Part shown: piece by piece, positions 8,834-17,793 of the stretch
Layout of the letters: each line of letters begins with the position of its first letter
Position numbering within the stretch: the stretch's first letter is position 1
Source: Opitutia bacterium
Lineage (GTDB): Bacteria; Verrucomicrobiota; Verrucomicrobiia; Opitutales; Opitutaceae
Direction of reading: 5' to 3'
Assembly (NCBI GenBank): GCA_016217595.1
Contig: JACRHS010000005.1
Span: 124,001-188,000, forward strand
Length of the DNA stretch: 64,000 nucleotides
Notes under the pieces: model-generated
Seen by the model: only the letters and a program-made list of their open reading frames with translations
Databases searched by the model: none
Told to the model about the DNA's origin: nothing
Made by a program: the position numbers and the translations under genes

Positions 8834-9634
8834 TTAAGAGAAATCTTTTCCTGCGACCGGTACTTCCGCGGCCGGGGCGGGCGTCGCATTGCCGAGCAGG
8901 CCTTCCAACGTCTGGCGCAAATGGCCCAGGCGTTTGCTTTTGAAATTCTGCCGGGTCTGCAACAGCACCGCCACCGTCTCTTCCAACGCCGCCAGCAATT
9001 CCTGCTCGCGGCCGCCGGTCTGTGCTTTTTCCGCCTGCTGCAACTGGCGCAAAGTGGCCTCCATCTCGCCCAGCACCGCGAGCAGGTTAACCGTCATCAT
9101 CTGCAAATACTGGGCCGCAGGTGTTGCGCGATGCGTCGCCGGGGTATCGCGCAAACTGTGCTCCACCGCCTGCAAATCGTGCACCCATTGCTGCAAGCGC
9201 TGCCGGGAACCGGCGATGTTGCGATAGGAGCGGTAGCGCCCGACTGATTCGTGCACCAAGGCCAGCAACTCCGGCCATTCCGGCGGTTTCAAGAGGTAGC
9301 CGGCGACAGAGAGTTTGACGGACTTGACGGCGGTCTCGACGGACGGCTGGCCGGTGAGCAGGATGATCGGCAGCCCGGTCGCGATCTGGGGCGCGTCTTG
9401 TAGGAGCTCCAGCCGCGTGTTGCCGGGCATGTAGATATCGGAGAGCAGCGTCTCAAACTCCGACGAACGCAAAGCCGCCACGGCCGCCTCCGCGGAGGCC
9501 ACACACACGCACTCGAACCCTTCGCGACGCAGCCGCGTCGCCAGGCCTTCACGGAAAAAATGATCGTCGTCGGCCAGCAACAAACGCCCGGCGCCGGGCG
9601 TGGTGACCGTATCAAGGGAATGCGCAGTGGTCAT
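8834..9634 (-). CDS. Response regulator with receiver domain and helical C-terminal domain
   Basis: A 266-residue protein. Residues about 16-135 form a receiver domain (LLLADDDHFF acidic pocket; phospho-acceptor Asp in LLSDIYMP; ILLTGQPS; KPPEWPE at the lysine position). Residues 135-250 are predicted helical with Gln/Leu-rich heptads and match no DNA-binding domain I know, so output is probably by protein contact. Its ATG overlaps the stop of the upstream hybrid kinase (TGATG), which makes it the natural phospho-target of that kinase. Confidence 0.82.
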   Translation of the reverse strand: MTTAHSLDTVTTPGAGRLLLADDDHFFREGLATRLRREGFECVCVASAEAAVAALRSSEFETLLSDIYMPGNTRLELLQDAPQIATGLPIILLTGQPSVETAVKSVKLSVAGYLLKPPEWPELLALVHESVGRYRSYRNIAGSRQRLQQWVHDLQAVEHSLRDTPATHRATPAAQYLQMMTVNLLAVLGEMEATLRQLQQAEKAQTGGREQELLAALEETVAVLLQTRQNFKSKRLGHLRQTLEGLLGNATPAPAAEVPVAGKDFS

Positions 9635-12600
9635 CAGGAAGAGAGTTGCGGCTGCGCACCGGTGGACGCCGACAGCCCGGGCGCGGGCGGAGGCAGGTGA
9701 CGGGCGATGGCCTGGCCGAGCAAGGCGGTGCTGAGTGGTTTGAGTAACATCTCGCGAATACCCACGTTGTGAATGTCTTCCATCGTGATGCTGCCATTGA
9801 ACCCGGTGGTCAAGATCACGGGCAGATCAGGACGCATTTGGAGGATGGCGGTGGCCAGATCGATTCCGCTCAAGCCCGGCATCGACAGATCGGTGAGCAC
9901 CAGCTGGAACGCCTGGGGTTCATTAAAAAAGAGCCGCAGGGCGCGCTTCGGATCGGTCACCGCGGTGGGTTGATAGCCGAGGCGTTTCAAAATGCGTTCG
10001 GCGCCGATACAAAGCACAGGTTCATTATCCACCACCAGAATACGCTCACCATGCCCGTGCGGCGCCGACGGCAGAGGCGTGCCGGGGAGCGCTTCCTGCG
10101 CCGCCAGTGCCGGGAAGTAGAGGTGAAACACCGTGCCTTTGCCCGGCTGACTGTACACATCGATGGTGCCTTCGTGGTCTTTGACTATCCCGTGCACCAC
10201 CGCGAGCCCCAGCCCGGTCCCCTCGCCCGGCCCCTTGGTGGTGAAGAAGGGATCGAAGATGTGTTTCAACGTCTCCTCGTCCATGCCGTGGCCGGTGTCG
10301 CTCACACTGAGCTTGAGATACAATCCCGCGACCATGTCGGGATGCTGATGGGTGAACTCCTCGTCGGCCACGAAAGGCTCCAGCGTCACCTCCAGCACCC
10401 CGTTCGTGTTGCGCATGGCATGGGCGGCATTGGTGCAGAGATTCATCATGATCTGGTGAATCTGCGTGGGGTCGGCGAGGGCGAGCGGGGCGGCGGCCGG
10501 GAGATGCGGGATAATCTCGATCGAGGCCGGCAGGGTGGAACGCAAGAGTTTCAACGCCTCCTTGACGACGAAATGCACCGCGAGGGGCTTGCGTTCCTGT
10601 TTGGTCTGGCGGCTAAAAGTGAGGATCTGGCGCACGAGATCTTTGGCGCGATCCGTGCCCTTCAGCACGTTGTCCAACGCATCCTGCACCTCCTCGCGGT
10701 CCTGCGTGTCCTCCTTCGCCAGCTCGGTGAAACACACGATCGCGCCGAGGATGTTGTTGAAATCATGGGCGATGCCGCCGGCCAGCGTGCCGACCGCCTC
10801 CATCTTCTGCGCCTGCCGCAGATGCGACTCCAGGCGCGCGCGGGCCTCCTCGGACTGTTTGCGCGCCGTGATGTCGGTGCAGGCGCCAAACATGTCGTAG
10901 GGTGCTCCGCTCGCATCGCGTCGGCACACGCCGGCATCGTGCCACCAGAGATAAGTGCCGTCTTTGCGCCGCACTCGGTACTCCACCTCGTAACGCGCGT
11001 TTTTCTGCAAGTGCGCCTCCAGCGCAGCCAGCACCCGGCTGCGATCCTCTGGATGCATCGCCGTCTCCCAAGCCGCCATGGTCCGCGGGAAAGCGCCTGG
11101 TGACTCGCCCAACATCTGGTCGATCACATCCGTCCATTCCAATGCGCCTGTGCTCATATCCCAGGCCCAGAGCGCGACGTGCGCCGCCTCCGAGGCGGTC
11201 TCCAAAATCTGCTTCTGCCGCGCGAGGTTTTCCGCCGCCTGCTGCCGCTCGGTCACATCGCGAAAACTCCACACCCGGCCATGCATCCGATTATCCAGTA
11301 CCAACGGACAGGAGTAGCGCTCATAGACCCGACCGTCCTTGAATTGTAAGGTGTCGAAGCTTTCCTGCGATGATTGGTAGAGCTCCCGCACTTTGGCGAG
11401 AAACGCCTCGGGCTCGGCCAGCTGATCCAGGACCGATTGCAGCAGCCGGCCGTCATCGCGCGCCTTGAGCAATTCGCCAGGGATCCGCCAGAGGTCAGCA
11501 AAGCGGGAGTTGGCGTGCGTCACCCGCCCGTTTTCGTCGACCACGAGAATGCCATCAGCGGTCGATTCCAGTGCGGCACGTAGCAGCGTCTCGCTGGCGC
11601 GCAGGTTTTCCTCGGCGCTTTTGCGCGCGGTGATGTCGCTGATCAAGCCGTCGTAGGCCACGACCGTCCCGCTGGCGTCACGACGCACCACCATGGTGTC
11701 ACGCAGCCAGCGCAGCGAACCGTCCTTATGCCAGATGCGGTGCGTCAACGGCGGGACCGGGTGCCCCGCCCGCACCCGGGCGGCATGCTCCACGACGGCC
11801 GCCCGGTCGTCCGGATGGATCATGTGGTACCAGAGATTGGAATCAGCCCGGAAATCCTCGATCCCGTAGCCAGTGATGGCCTCGCACCCTGGCCCATGGA
11901 TCGTCTCTATGGCGCGCCCGTTTTCGACGCGCACCGTGTAGATGTAATCGGTGGTGGAAGCGAGCAACCGCCGGTAACGCTGCTCACTCTCTTCGCGGGC
12001 CGCCTCGGCCCGGCGGCGCTGCGCCTCGGCTTCCAATTTTTCCAGCGCGTACGTGATATCTACCGTCACTTCTTCGAGCAGCTGGATCTCCTTGGCCTGG
12101 AAAAAATCCTTCTCCGCGGCGTACACCGTCAGCACGCCGCACACCCGGCCTTGATCCCGGATGGGGAAGCCTGCCGCCGACCGAAATCCACTCGCCTCCG
12201 CCGCTTCGCGCCAGGGCTGCACGCGAGGCTCGATGGCAAAATCATTAACCACTATCGGCCGCTCCTCCCGCACCGCCGCGCCCGCCGCGCCCGCCGGGCC
12301 GCGGCCCGGCGGCTCGTTGGCGGCCGAGACCGCGATCTGCGCCAGATAGCCCTGCGTGTCGCCCCATTGCGCCACGGGCTGGACGCTCTGCGTCGCAGGG
12401 TCGAGCCAGCCGATCCACGCCATTTTGAAATGCCCATATTCTCCCGCGATGCGGCAGATCGTGGCGAACAACTCCTCGCGTGAAGTGGACCGCACGATGG
12501 TCTGGTTGACCTGGCTGAGAAACGCGTAAATCCCGGTGAGCCTCCGAATCTCTTTTTCCGCGCCGTGCTTGTAGAGCGCCATCTCGATGGCGGTTTTCAG

Positions 12601-12933
12601 TTCGCGATCTTCGAACGGTTTCAGGATGTAGCCAAAGGGCTCGACCCGTTTCGCACGATCGACCGTGGCGTCTTCTGCATACGCCGTGAGAAAAACTACC
12701 GGCAGCCGAAACCGGTTGCGCACCACGTCCGCCGCCGCCACGCCGTCCATCCCGCCCTGCAGCCGGATGTCCATCAACACCAGCTCGGGCGCACCCGCCG
12801 CGATCAACTCAAACGCCTTCTCCGCCGTCGCCGCCGCGCCGGTGACCTCGTAGCCAAGCAGGCGCAGCCGGCTGCGGATATCCATCGCGACAATCGCTTC
12901 ATCTTCGACGATCAGAATGCGCGGCTTGCTCAT
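9634..12933 (-). CDS. Hybrid sensor histidine kinase (REC-GAF-PAS-PAS-PAS-HisKA-HATPase-REC)
   Basis: A 1099-residue soluble kinase. Order: N-terminal receiver (RILIVEDEAIVAMDIRSRL, Asp in LVLMDIRL), a GAF domain (about 165-305), three PAS/PAC segments (about 320-790), HisKA with the H-box GGIAHDFNNILGAIV, HATPase_c with DTGHGMDEETLKHIFDPFF and GTGLGLAVVHGIVKDH, and a C-terminal receiver (ILVVDNEPVL, Asp in LVLTDLSMPGLSG). Cytoplasmic; no membrane helix is seen. The ATG at 12933 overlaps the stop of the preceding kinase gene. With receivers at both ends it may take phosphate from that kinase and pass it to the regulator that follows. Confidence 0.88.
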   Translation of the reverse strand: MSKPRILIVEDEAIVAMDIRSRLRLLGYEVTGAAATAEKAFELIAAGAPELVLMDIRLQGGMDGVAAADVVRNRFRLPVVFLTAYAEDATVDRAKRVEPFGYILKPFEDRELKTAIEMALYKHGAEKEIRRLTGIYAFLSQVNQTIVRSTSREELFATICRIAGEYGHFKMAWIGWLDPATQSVQPVAQWGDTQGYLAQIAVSAANEPPGRGPAGAAGAAVREERPIVVNDFAIEPRVQPWREAAEASGFRSAAGFPIRDQGRVCGVLTVYAAEKDFFQAKEIQLLEEVTVDITYALEKLEAEAQRRRAEAAREESEQRYRRLLASTTDYIYTVRVENGRAIETIHGPGCEAITGYGIEDFRADSNLWYHMIHPDDRAAVVEHAARVRAGHPVPPLTHRIWHKDGSLRWLRDTMVVRRDASGTVVAYDGLISDITARKSAEENLRASETLLRAALESTADGILVVDENGRVTHANSRFADLWRIPGELLKARDDGRLLQSVLDQLAEPEAFLAKVRELYQSSQESFDTLQFKDGRVYERYSCPLVLDNRMHGRVWSFRDVTERQQAAENLARQKQILETASEAAHVALWAWDMSTGALEWTDVIDQMLGESPGAFPRTMAAWETAMHPEDRSRVLAALEAHLQKNARYEVEYRVRRKDGTYLWWHDAGVCRRDASGAPYDMFGACTDITARKQSEEARARLESHLRQAQKMEAVGTLAGGIAHDFNNILGAIVCFTELAKEDTQDREEVQDALDNVLKGTDRAKDLVRQILTFSRQTKQERKPLAVHFVVKEALKLLRSTLPASIEIIPHLPAAAPLALADPTQIHQIMMNLCTNAAHAMRNTNGVLEVTLEPFVADEEFTHQHPDMVAGLYLKLSVSDTGHGMDEETLKHIFDPFFTTKGPGEGTGLGLAVVHGIVKDHEGTIDVYSQPGKGTVFHLYFPALAAQEALPGTPLPSAPHGHGERILVVDNEPVLCIGAERILKRLGYQPTAVTDPKRALRLFFNEPQAFQLVLTDLSMPGLSGIDLATAILQMRPDLPVILTTGFNGSITMEDIHNVGIREMLLKPLSTALLGQAIARHLPPPAPGLSASTGAQPQLSS

Positions 12934-15053
12934 GGGGAGGAGAACGGATGCGCGGTCGAGCCGCTGGATTTCTGCGCGATAAATACCACCCGGCAACCGG
13001 CGTGCGGCGCCGGCAAAAATTCCGCCGCGCCGCCCAGCTGCCGCGCCAGATTGATGACCAGTTGCAACCCCAATGTCCGCGCGATCGCATCCTCTGATGG
13101 AGGCGCAAAGCCGATGCCGTCGTCCGTCACTTGCAGCGCAATCCGGCGATCCGCGTCCGCCGTCAGCTCCACGGTGATGCGTCCGGCGCGCCCTTCGGGG
13201 AAGGCGTGCTTGATGGCATTGGAAACCAGTTCGTTCACGATCAGCCCGCAGGGCACGGCCTGGTCGAGGTTGAGCGCCACCTCCGCCACTTGCAGCGAAA
13301 GCTGCAACCGGCCCGCCGCGAGCCCGAACGACCGGAACAGATGCGCGCACAAGCTCTCGACGTAGGCCGGGAAATTGATCCGCGCGAGATTGTCGCACCG
13401 GTACAATGCTTCGTGCAGCAGCGCCATCGAGCGCACCCGGTTCTGCGTATCGCGCAGCGTGGCCTGCGCCGCGGCGTTGTCTGTCTGCCCGGTCTGGAGA
13501 TTCAGGAGGCTGATGACGATCTGGAGATTATTTTTCACCCGGTGGTGCACCTCTTTGAGCAACGCCGTTTTTTCCTCCAGCGCCGCCTGCCACGCCTGCT
13601 CCGCCCGCAGCCGTTCCACCTCCACTGCCGCGCGCGCCGCGACGATCTTCAACAACGCCCGCGTGCGTTCATCCGGCGAAATCACCGGCTTGTCGTCCAT
13701 CATCACCAACACCCCGAGCGGCCGGCCGGTGATATCGAGCATGGGCGTGCCGCAATAACCCTCCACGCCATATTGCACCAGCATCGTATCCTCGGGATAC
13801 CGCGCCTGCACGCCCTGCGGCACACAGCAGAGATCGGAGTTGGCCACATCGGCACACGGCGATCCCGCCAGCTCATACTCAGGGAGTGTGACCAGCCGGT
13901 CCCGCGCCCAACACGCCAGCACCTGCACGCGGTCGCGCGCCTCCGTCAACACGCCGACCAGCGCGTAACGCACCTCGAACGTCTCCGCCAGCTGGCGCAC
14001 TATGGTGTTGAAATAGTCCGCGCCCAGCGTCCGCGCCGTGTTGGTGGCGATGGTGCGCAGGATCTCTCCGACCCGGTGCGCCTCCGTCATGTCGCGCGAC
14101 ACCCCGAGCAGACACGGTTCGCCATCGATCTCCACCCGCCGCACCGACATCAACGCGCGCCCCACCTCGCCGTTCTTCCGACGCTGGCGGGCCTCGTAAT
14201 CGATGACCTCCCCGGTCGCGCGCAACTGCCGCAAGCAGTCCTCCCGCTCCTGCGCGCTCAGCCAGATGTTGAGTCCCTCCGGCAACGCCGTGCGCCCCAC
14301 CGCTTCCTCCGCGCTATAGCCGGTGAGCCGCGTGAACCCGTGGTTGACCTCCAGAAACACGCCATCGCGCATCCGCGTGAGGTACATCGCATCGGGATTG
14401 AGGCGGAAAACTTTGGCGAATTTCTCCTCCGAGATGCGCAGCGCGCGTTCAATCCGCCGCCGCTCCGCCTGCTCGATCTCCAGCCGGGCGTTGAGCGCAC
14501 ATAACGCCATCGCCCGCGCCCCGCTCAGCGCCTCCTGGCGTTCGCTGGCCAGCGCCGTCCGCAACACCAACGCCACCAGCGGCGCGAGCGGGCGCAGCAA
14601 ACTGAGCAGCATCGCCACCGGGCGCTTGTCGGGCAGTCCGAGCACCAACAGCATCCCGACCGCATGCACCCCGGCTTGCAACGGCAGCGCCAGCGCCAAC
14701 GCGAAACCCTCCTGCCGGAAAAACTCCGCCGCGGGTGCGGGATCGCCCCGCGGCCACACTAGCTCCGTCGGTTGCCGCAACCACGGTTCGTAAAGGCTCC
14801 GCGCCTCCGCCGAGCCCGCCCATCTGGCCCGCCGCTGCGGACTGATCGCGAGCACCTGCGGGACGGTGGCCGCCGCTTCATTGGCATCGGGCACCACCAG
14901 CACCACGCATTTCGCCCCGGTCAGTTTGCGGATCTCCTGGCAAAAATACCGGGCCAGTTGCGCAGGCTGGTCGCCCCGGCTCACCGCCGTGCTTACGATG
15001 TCCAACGCCATCACGCTAAAAGCGGACGTCTCGTGGAGGTCGGGGGATCTCAT
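12930..15053 (-). CDS. Sensor histidine kinase of the HWE/HisKA_2 type with GAF and PAS domains
   Basis: A 707-residue soluble kinase: an N-terminal GAF-like domain (about 15-180), a helical linker, a PAS domain (about 205-325), a second GAF domain (about 340-490), then HisKA_2 with the phospho-acceptor in EVHHRVKNNLQIVISLLNLQ and an HATPase domain (GLIVNELVSNAIKHAFPEG; VTDDGIGF). HisKA_2 kinases often respond to light, stress or redox signals, but the input is unknown here. First gene of the kinase-kinase-regulator operon; its stop overlaps the next ATG. Confidence 0.87.
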   Translation of the reverse strand: MRSPDLHETSAFSVMALDIVSTAVSRGDQPAQLARYFCQEIRKLTGAKCVVLVVPDANEAAATVPQVLAISPQRRARWAGSAEARSLYEPWLRQPTELVWPRGDPAPAAEFFRQEGFALALALPLQAGVHAVGMLLVLGLPDKRPVAMLLSLLRPLAPLVALVLRTALASERQEALSGARAMALCALNARLEIEQAERRRIERALRISEEKFAKVFRLNPDAMYLTRMRDGVFLEVNHGFTRLTGYSAEEAVGRTALPEGLNIWLSAQEREDCLRQLRATGEVIDYEARQRRKNGEVGRALMSVRRVEIDGEPCLLGVSRDMTEAHRVGEILRTIATNTARTLGADYFNTIVRQLAETFEVRYALVGVLTEARDRVQVLACWARDRLVTLPEYELAGSPCADVANSDLCCVPQGVQARYPEDTMLVQYGVEGYCGTPMLDITGRPLGVLVMMDDKPVISPDERTRALLKIVAARAAVEVERLRAEQAWQAALEEKTALLKEVHHRVKNNLQIVISLLNLQTGQTDNAAAQATLRDTQNRVRSMALLHEALYRCDNLARINFPAYVESLCAHLFRSFGLAAGRLQLSLQVAEVALNLDQAVPCGLIVNELVSNAIKHAFPEGRAGRITVELTADADRRIALQVTDDGIGFAPPSEDAIARTLGLQLVINLARQLGGAAEFLPAPHAGCRVVFIAQKSSGSTAHPFSSP

Positions 15054-15279
15054 GGCTACACTCCGGAATCTGGACTCGCGCCAGCCGGCCGGGGAAGCGG
15101 GGCAAAACCGTTTTCGCTCAAGCTGCCACGCGCTGGTGGAGGAGAAAAGGGTAAGCGGCTAAAGAAAGGGTTTGCTGATGATGCTGGTCCTGCGTTGGGG
15201 AAACAAACTGAAGCACCGTCACCAAAGCACTCTTGGCCGACGATGTAAAGCATCCCGCCGGTTGCGGCCGCGGCCCAAC

Positions 15280-16491
15280 TCAGGCCGCCGCCGGCCCCGA
15301 ACGCGCGGCCGCGCCGCCGAGCAGCTCCTTCAACGCGCTCCAAGCCTTGCGCAGCCCGGCCTCCTGCACTCCGCCCGCGATGGCGTAGATCCGCGCCAGC
15401 TGCTCCTCGTGCCCGCGATACCGCGGCGGCAAAATGAACAGCGTGCCGTCACCCTCCCGCACCGTGGAGAAAAACAACCCGCGCCCGATCGCGGTCGCAC
15501 TCGTCGCCGGCACCGCCACCGCGCGCTCCGGCGCCACGAGCCACGGCCGGTAGGCGAATTTCCACGCGCCATCGGCCGCGCGCTCCAGCCGGCCGTAAGT
15601 CCGCACCGGCACGCCCAGCTTTTCCAGGCCGCCGCCGGCAAACATCCGGTTCGCCTTCTCGTCCGGCGCGAACCGCCCTTTGCGTCCGCTGACAAAATCC
15701 CAGCAGAACACCGAGCCAAACACCGTCAGCCGGAACGCCCAGCCCGCCACGAAATACGCCAGCACGATCACCGCCACGGAAAGCGCTGCGCTGATCCACG
15801 GATTGATGGTGGCCGTGAGTGTCAGCAGCCCGAGCAACGCTGTGCGCGCCGTCTTCAACGCCGCATCGATCGCGCCCCACGGACTGAGCAAAATGAGCAC
15901 GTTGATCGCGTGCGACGCCATCCACACCAGCGCGAACATCGCCAAGCCAAACGGCACCGTGAGCAGGTTCAGCAACCAGGAAAAATCGATCGCGCCCACC
16001 TGGATCGCCGCCAGTCCGTTCGCCACCAGCGGATCGTGCGGCGCACCCGCGACGATCATCTTCGACAATGTGGCCATGGTGAACGGCACCACCGCGCCGG
16101 CGGCGACGAGCCCCGACGCTTTGTTCTCGATCGTCTCGAGCACATCGAGCGGCTTCTTCAAACCCGGCGGCACCACCGCGCCCAGCGCATCTTTCGCCGC
16201 GCACGCGCCCACCACCAGCATCGCCGGCAGCCAGAACGTGATCTGCGCAAACCAGGGCAACGCGGCTTTCTGCTCCGGCGTCGTCGCCGCGAAATATTGA
16301 TACGCGCCGTACGCGCTCGTGCCGAGCAACGGCGAGATCGCAATGCCCGTCACCGTCGAGACCGTGGCCGCCAACGGCCCCGCGGGCGAACGATCCGCCG
16401 GAGCAGACGCGCCGGCAGTGGCCGCCAGCAGCGGCGTGATGACCAGGGCAAAGGCGAGCGCCAGAAGGAAAAACGGGGCGAGGCGTTTCAT
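15280..16491 (-). CDS. Hypothetical membrane protein with signal peptide and about six membrane helices
   Basis: I do not recognise this 403-residue protein. The ATG at 16491 begins a signal peptide or first helix (KRLAPFFLLALAFALVITP). Further hydrophobic stretches include FWLPAMLVVGACAA, VPFTMATLSKMIVAG, NLLTVPFGLAMFALVWMAS, ALLGLLTLTA and AALSVAVIVLAYFVAGWAF. The last 150 residues are soluble, basic and hydrophilic, with no motif I can name. It stands alone between the kinase operon and a divergent methyltransferase gene, preceded by a 226-base gap. Confidence 0.6.
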   Translation of the reverse strand: MKRLAPFFLLALAFALVITPLLAATAGASAPADRSPAGPLAATVSTVTGIAISPLLGTSAYGAYQYFAATTPEQKAALPWFAQITFWLPAMLVVGACAAKDALGAVVPPGLKKPLDVLETIENKASGLVAAGAVVPFTMATLSKMIVAGAPHDPLVANGLAAIQVGAIDFSWLLNLLTVPFGLAMFALVWMASHAINVLILLSPWGAIDAALKTARTALLGLLTLTATINPWISAALSVAVIVLAYFVAGWAFRLTVFGSVFCWDFVSGRKGRFAPDEKANRMFAGGGLEKLGVPVRTYGRLERAADGAWKFAYRPWLVAPERAVAVPATSATAIGRGLFFSTVREGDGTLFILPPRYRGHEEQLARIYAIAGGVQEAGLRKAWSALKELLGGAAARSGPAAA

Positions 16492-16613
16492 GGCGCGGAC
16501 GATAGCTACTTCGCCCCGTTTGGAAAGTCCGCTTTGCCGGTCGCGCCGGAGAAATTTCGCCGGCAAACGCGGCTTGTCCCCGCGCGCTCCGCCCCGCCAT
16601 GCTCACCGCCGCC

Positions 16614-17333
16614 ATGTTGACGAAAGCGGAAATCCAGCGTCTGCGCGTCCTGCGGGAAAAAAAACACCGCGAGGCCGAGGGGCTGTTCGTCGTCGAGGGA
16701 GAGAAGGTCGTGGGCGAGCTGCTCGCGGCGGCGTTTCCCTTCGTCGAAATCTACGCCACGCCCGACTGGACCGGACGACGCACGCACGCCGTCAGCGCCG
16801 ACGAGATGGCGCGCATCAGCCATTTTCCCACGCCCGCGAGCGTGCTCGCCGTCGGCCGCATCGCGCGTCCGCCGCTGCCCGCCGGAGCGCTCGACCGCGG
16901 CCTCACGCTCGCACTCGACGGCGTGCAGGACCCCGGCAACGTCGGCACGCTGCTGCGCATCGCCGACTGGTTCGGGCTCGACCGCGTGCTGCTTTCGCCG
17001 GATTGCGCCGATCTCTTCAGCCAGAAAGTGATCAACGCCAGCATGGGCTCCTTCGCGCGTGTGACCGTGCACACCGCCGAGCTCGCCCCGGCACTCGCCG
17101 GCACGACTGTCCCCGTGCTCGGTTGCGATCTTGCCGGCGAAAACGTCCACGCGCTGCCGCCATTGCGCGACGCCGTGCTGGTGATCGGTGCCGAAGGCCG
17201 CGGACTCTCGGCGGCCGTGCGCGCGCGCGTGACGCGTTGCGTGACGATCCCGAAATACGGCGGCGCCGAATCGCTCAACGCCGCGGTCGCTGCCGCCGTC
17301 GTCTGCGACAACCTGCGCCGCGCCCGCAGCTGA
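16614..17333 (+). CDS. SpoU/TrmH-family RNA 2'-O-methyltransferase
   Basis: A 239-residue SPOUT methyltransferase. The N-terminal substrate-binding part (LREKKHREAEGLFVVEGEKV) is followed by the knotted SAM-binding domain with the three TrmH motifs: LDGVQDPGNVGTLLRIADWFG, VLVIGAEGRGLS and IPKYGGAESLNAAVAAAVV. The arrangement is that of 23S rRNA RlmB/TsnR-like enzymes, but the target nucleotide cannot be told. ATG 16614 is preferred over ATG 16599, five codons upstream, because the family starts with a lysine-rich stretch like LTKAEIQRL. Confidence 0.88.
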   Translation: MLTKAEIQRLRVLREKKHREAEGLFVVEGEKVVGELLAAAFPFVEIYATPDWTGRRTHAVSADEMARISHFPTPASVLAVGRIARPPLPAGALDRGLTLALDGVQDPGNVGTLLRIADWFGLDRVLLSPDCADLFSQKVINASMGSFARVTVHTAELAPALAGTTVPVLGCDLAGENVHALPPLRDAVLVIGAEGRGLSAAVRARVTRCVTIPKYGGAESLNAAVAAAVVCDNLRRARS

Positions 17334-17340
17334 CGAAAGC

Positions 17341-17595
17341 TTACTTGTCGCTGTCGCCCTTGCTGCTGGATTTCTTGCCGCCCTTGCCGCCGCCGCCGGC
17401 GCCGAGCATCGTGCCGGCGAGGACGCCGATGGCGAAGATGCCGAAATAGATGAGCGCTGCGGGCTGGTGGATCGGCTTGGGCGAGGCGAGCGGGAACCAG
17501 AAATCGATCTCCTTGGTGTTGGTCATGCCCACGTAGAGGATGACGAACAACAACGCGAGAAACACGAGAGTGCGAAGGAAGAGTTTGATGCTCAT
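17341..17595 (-). CDS. Small LapA-like (DUF1049) inner-membrane protein
   Basis: An 84-residue protein with two membrane helices (about 6-25 and 47-67) joined by a loop containing the NTKEIDFWFPL segment, the hallmark of the lipopolysaccharide-assembly LapA/DUF1049 family, then a Gly/Lys/Ser-rich tail. It is convergent with the methyltransferase gene, leaving only seven bases between stops. ATG 17595 is chosen because the hydrophobic helix starts immediately after it. The role is inferred from the family only. Confidence 0.65.
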   Translation of the reverse strand: MSIKLFLRTLVFLALLFVILYVGMTNTKEIDFWFPLASPKPIHQPAALIYFGIFAIGVLAGTMLGAGGGGKGGKKSSSKGDSDK

Positions 17596-17756
17596 GGATG
17601 GGCGGAGGCTGGCGAACCGGGGCGAGGCATAGGCTCCACCCTCCCCCGGCGCAAACGGGAAATGGCGCCGCCCGGTCCTCTGCACCGCTCTGTTCCTGCG
17701 GCGGCAAGATGACGGAGCGCAACTAACACCGCCACGCATGCAGCAGGGAGAAAGGC

Positions 17757-17784
17757 TTGACGTTATTTTGTATTATCATGATAT
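17757..17784 (+). promoter_or_regulatory. AT-rich promoter with palindrome ahead of the AAA/DUF4143 ATPase
   Basis: TTGACG (17757-17762) is followed after 16 bases by TGATAT (17779-17784), in a strongly AT-rich patch unlike its surroundings. A perfect 10-bp palindrome, TATCATGATA (17774-17783), overlaps the -10 region and could be an operator. The GTG start of the ATPase is ten bases further on, so any leader would be very short. Confidence 0.4.
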
Positions 17785-17793
17785 CACAATTTT

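Noticed and set aside
15054-15279. Possible third copy of the leader RNA before the first kinase gene
   Set aside because: GGCAGCTT is present on the minus strand, but the second hairpin, the GTCGAAGG linker and the terminator are absent.
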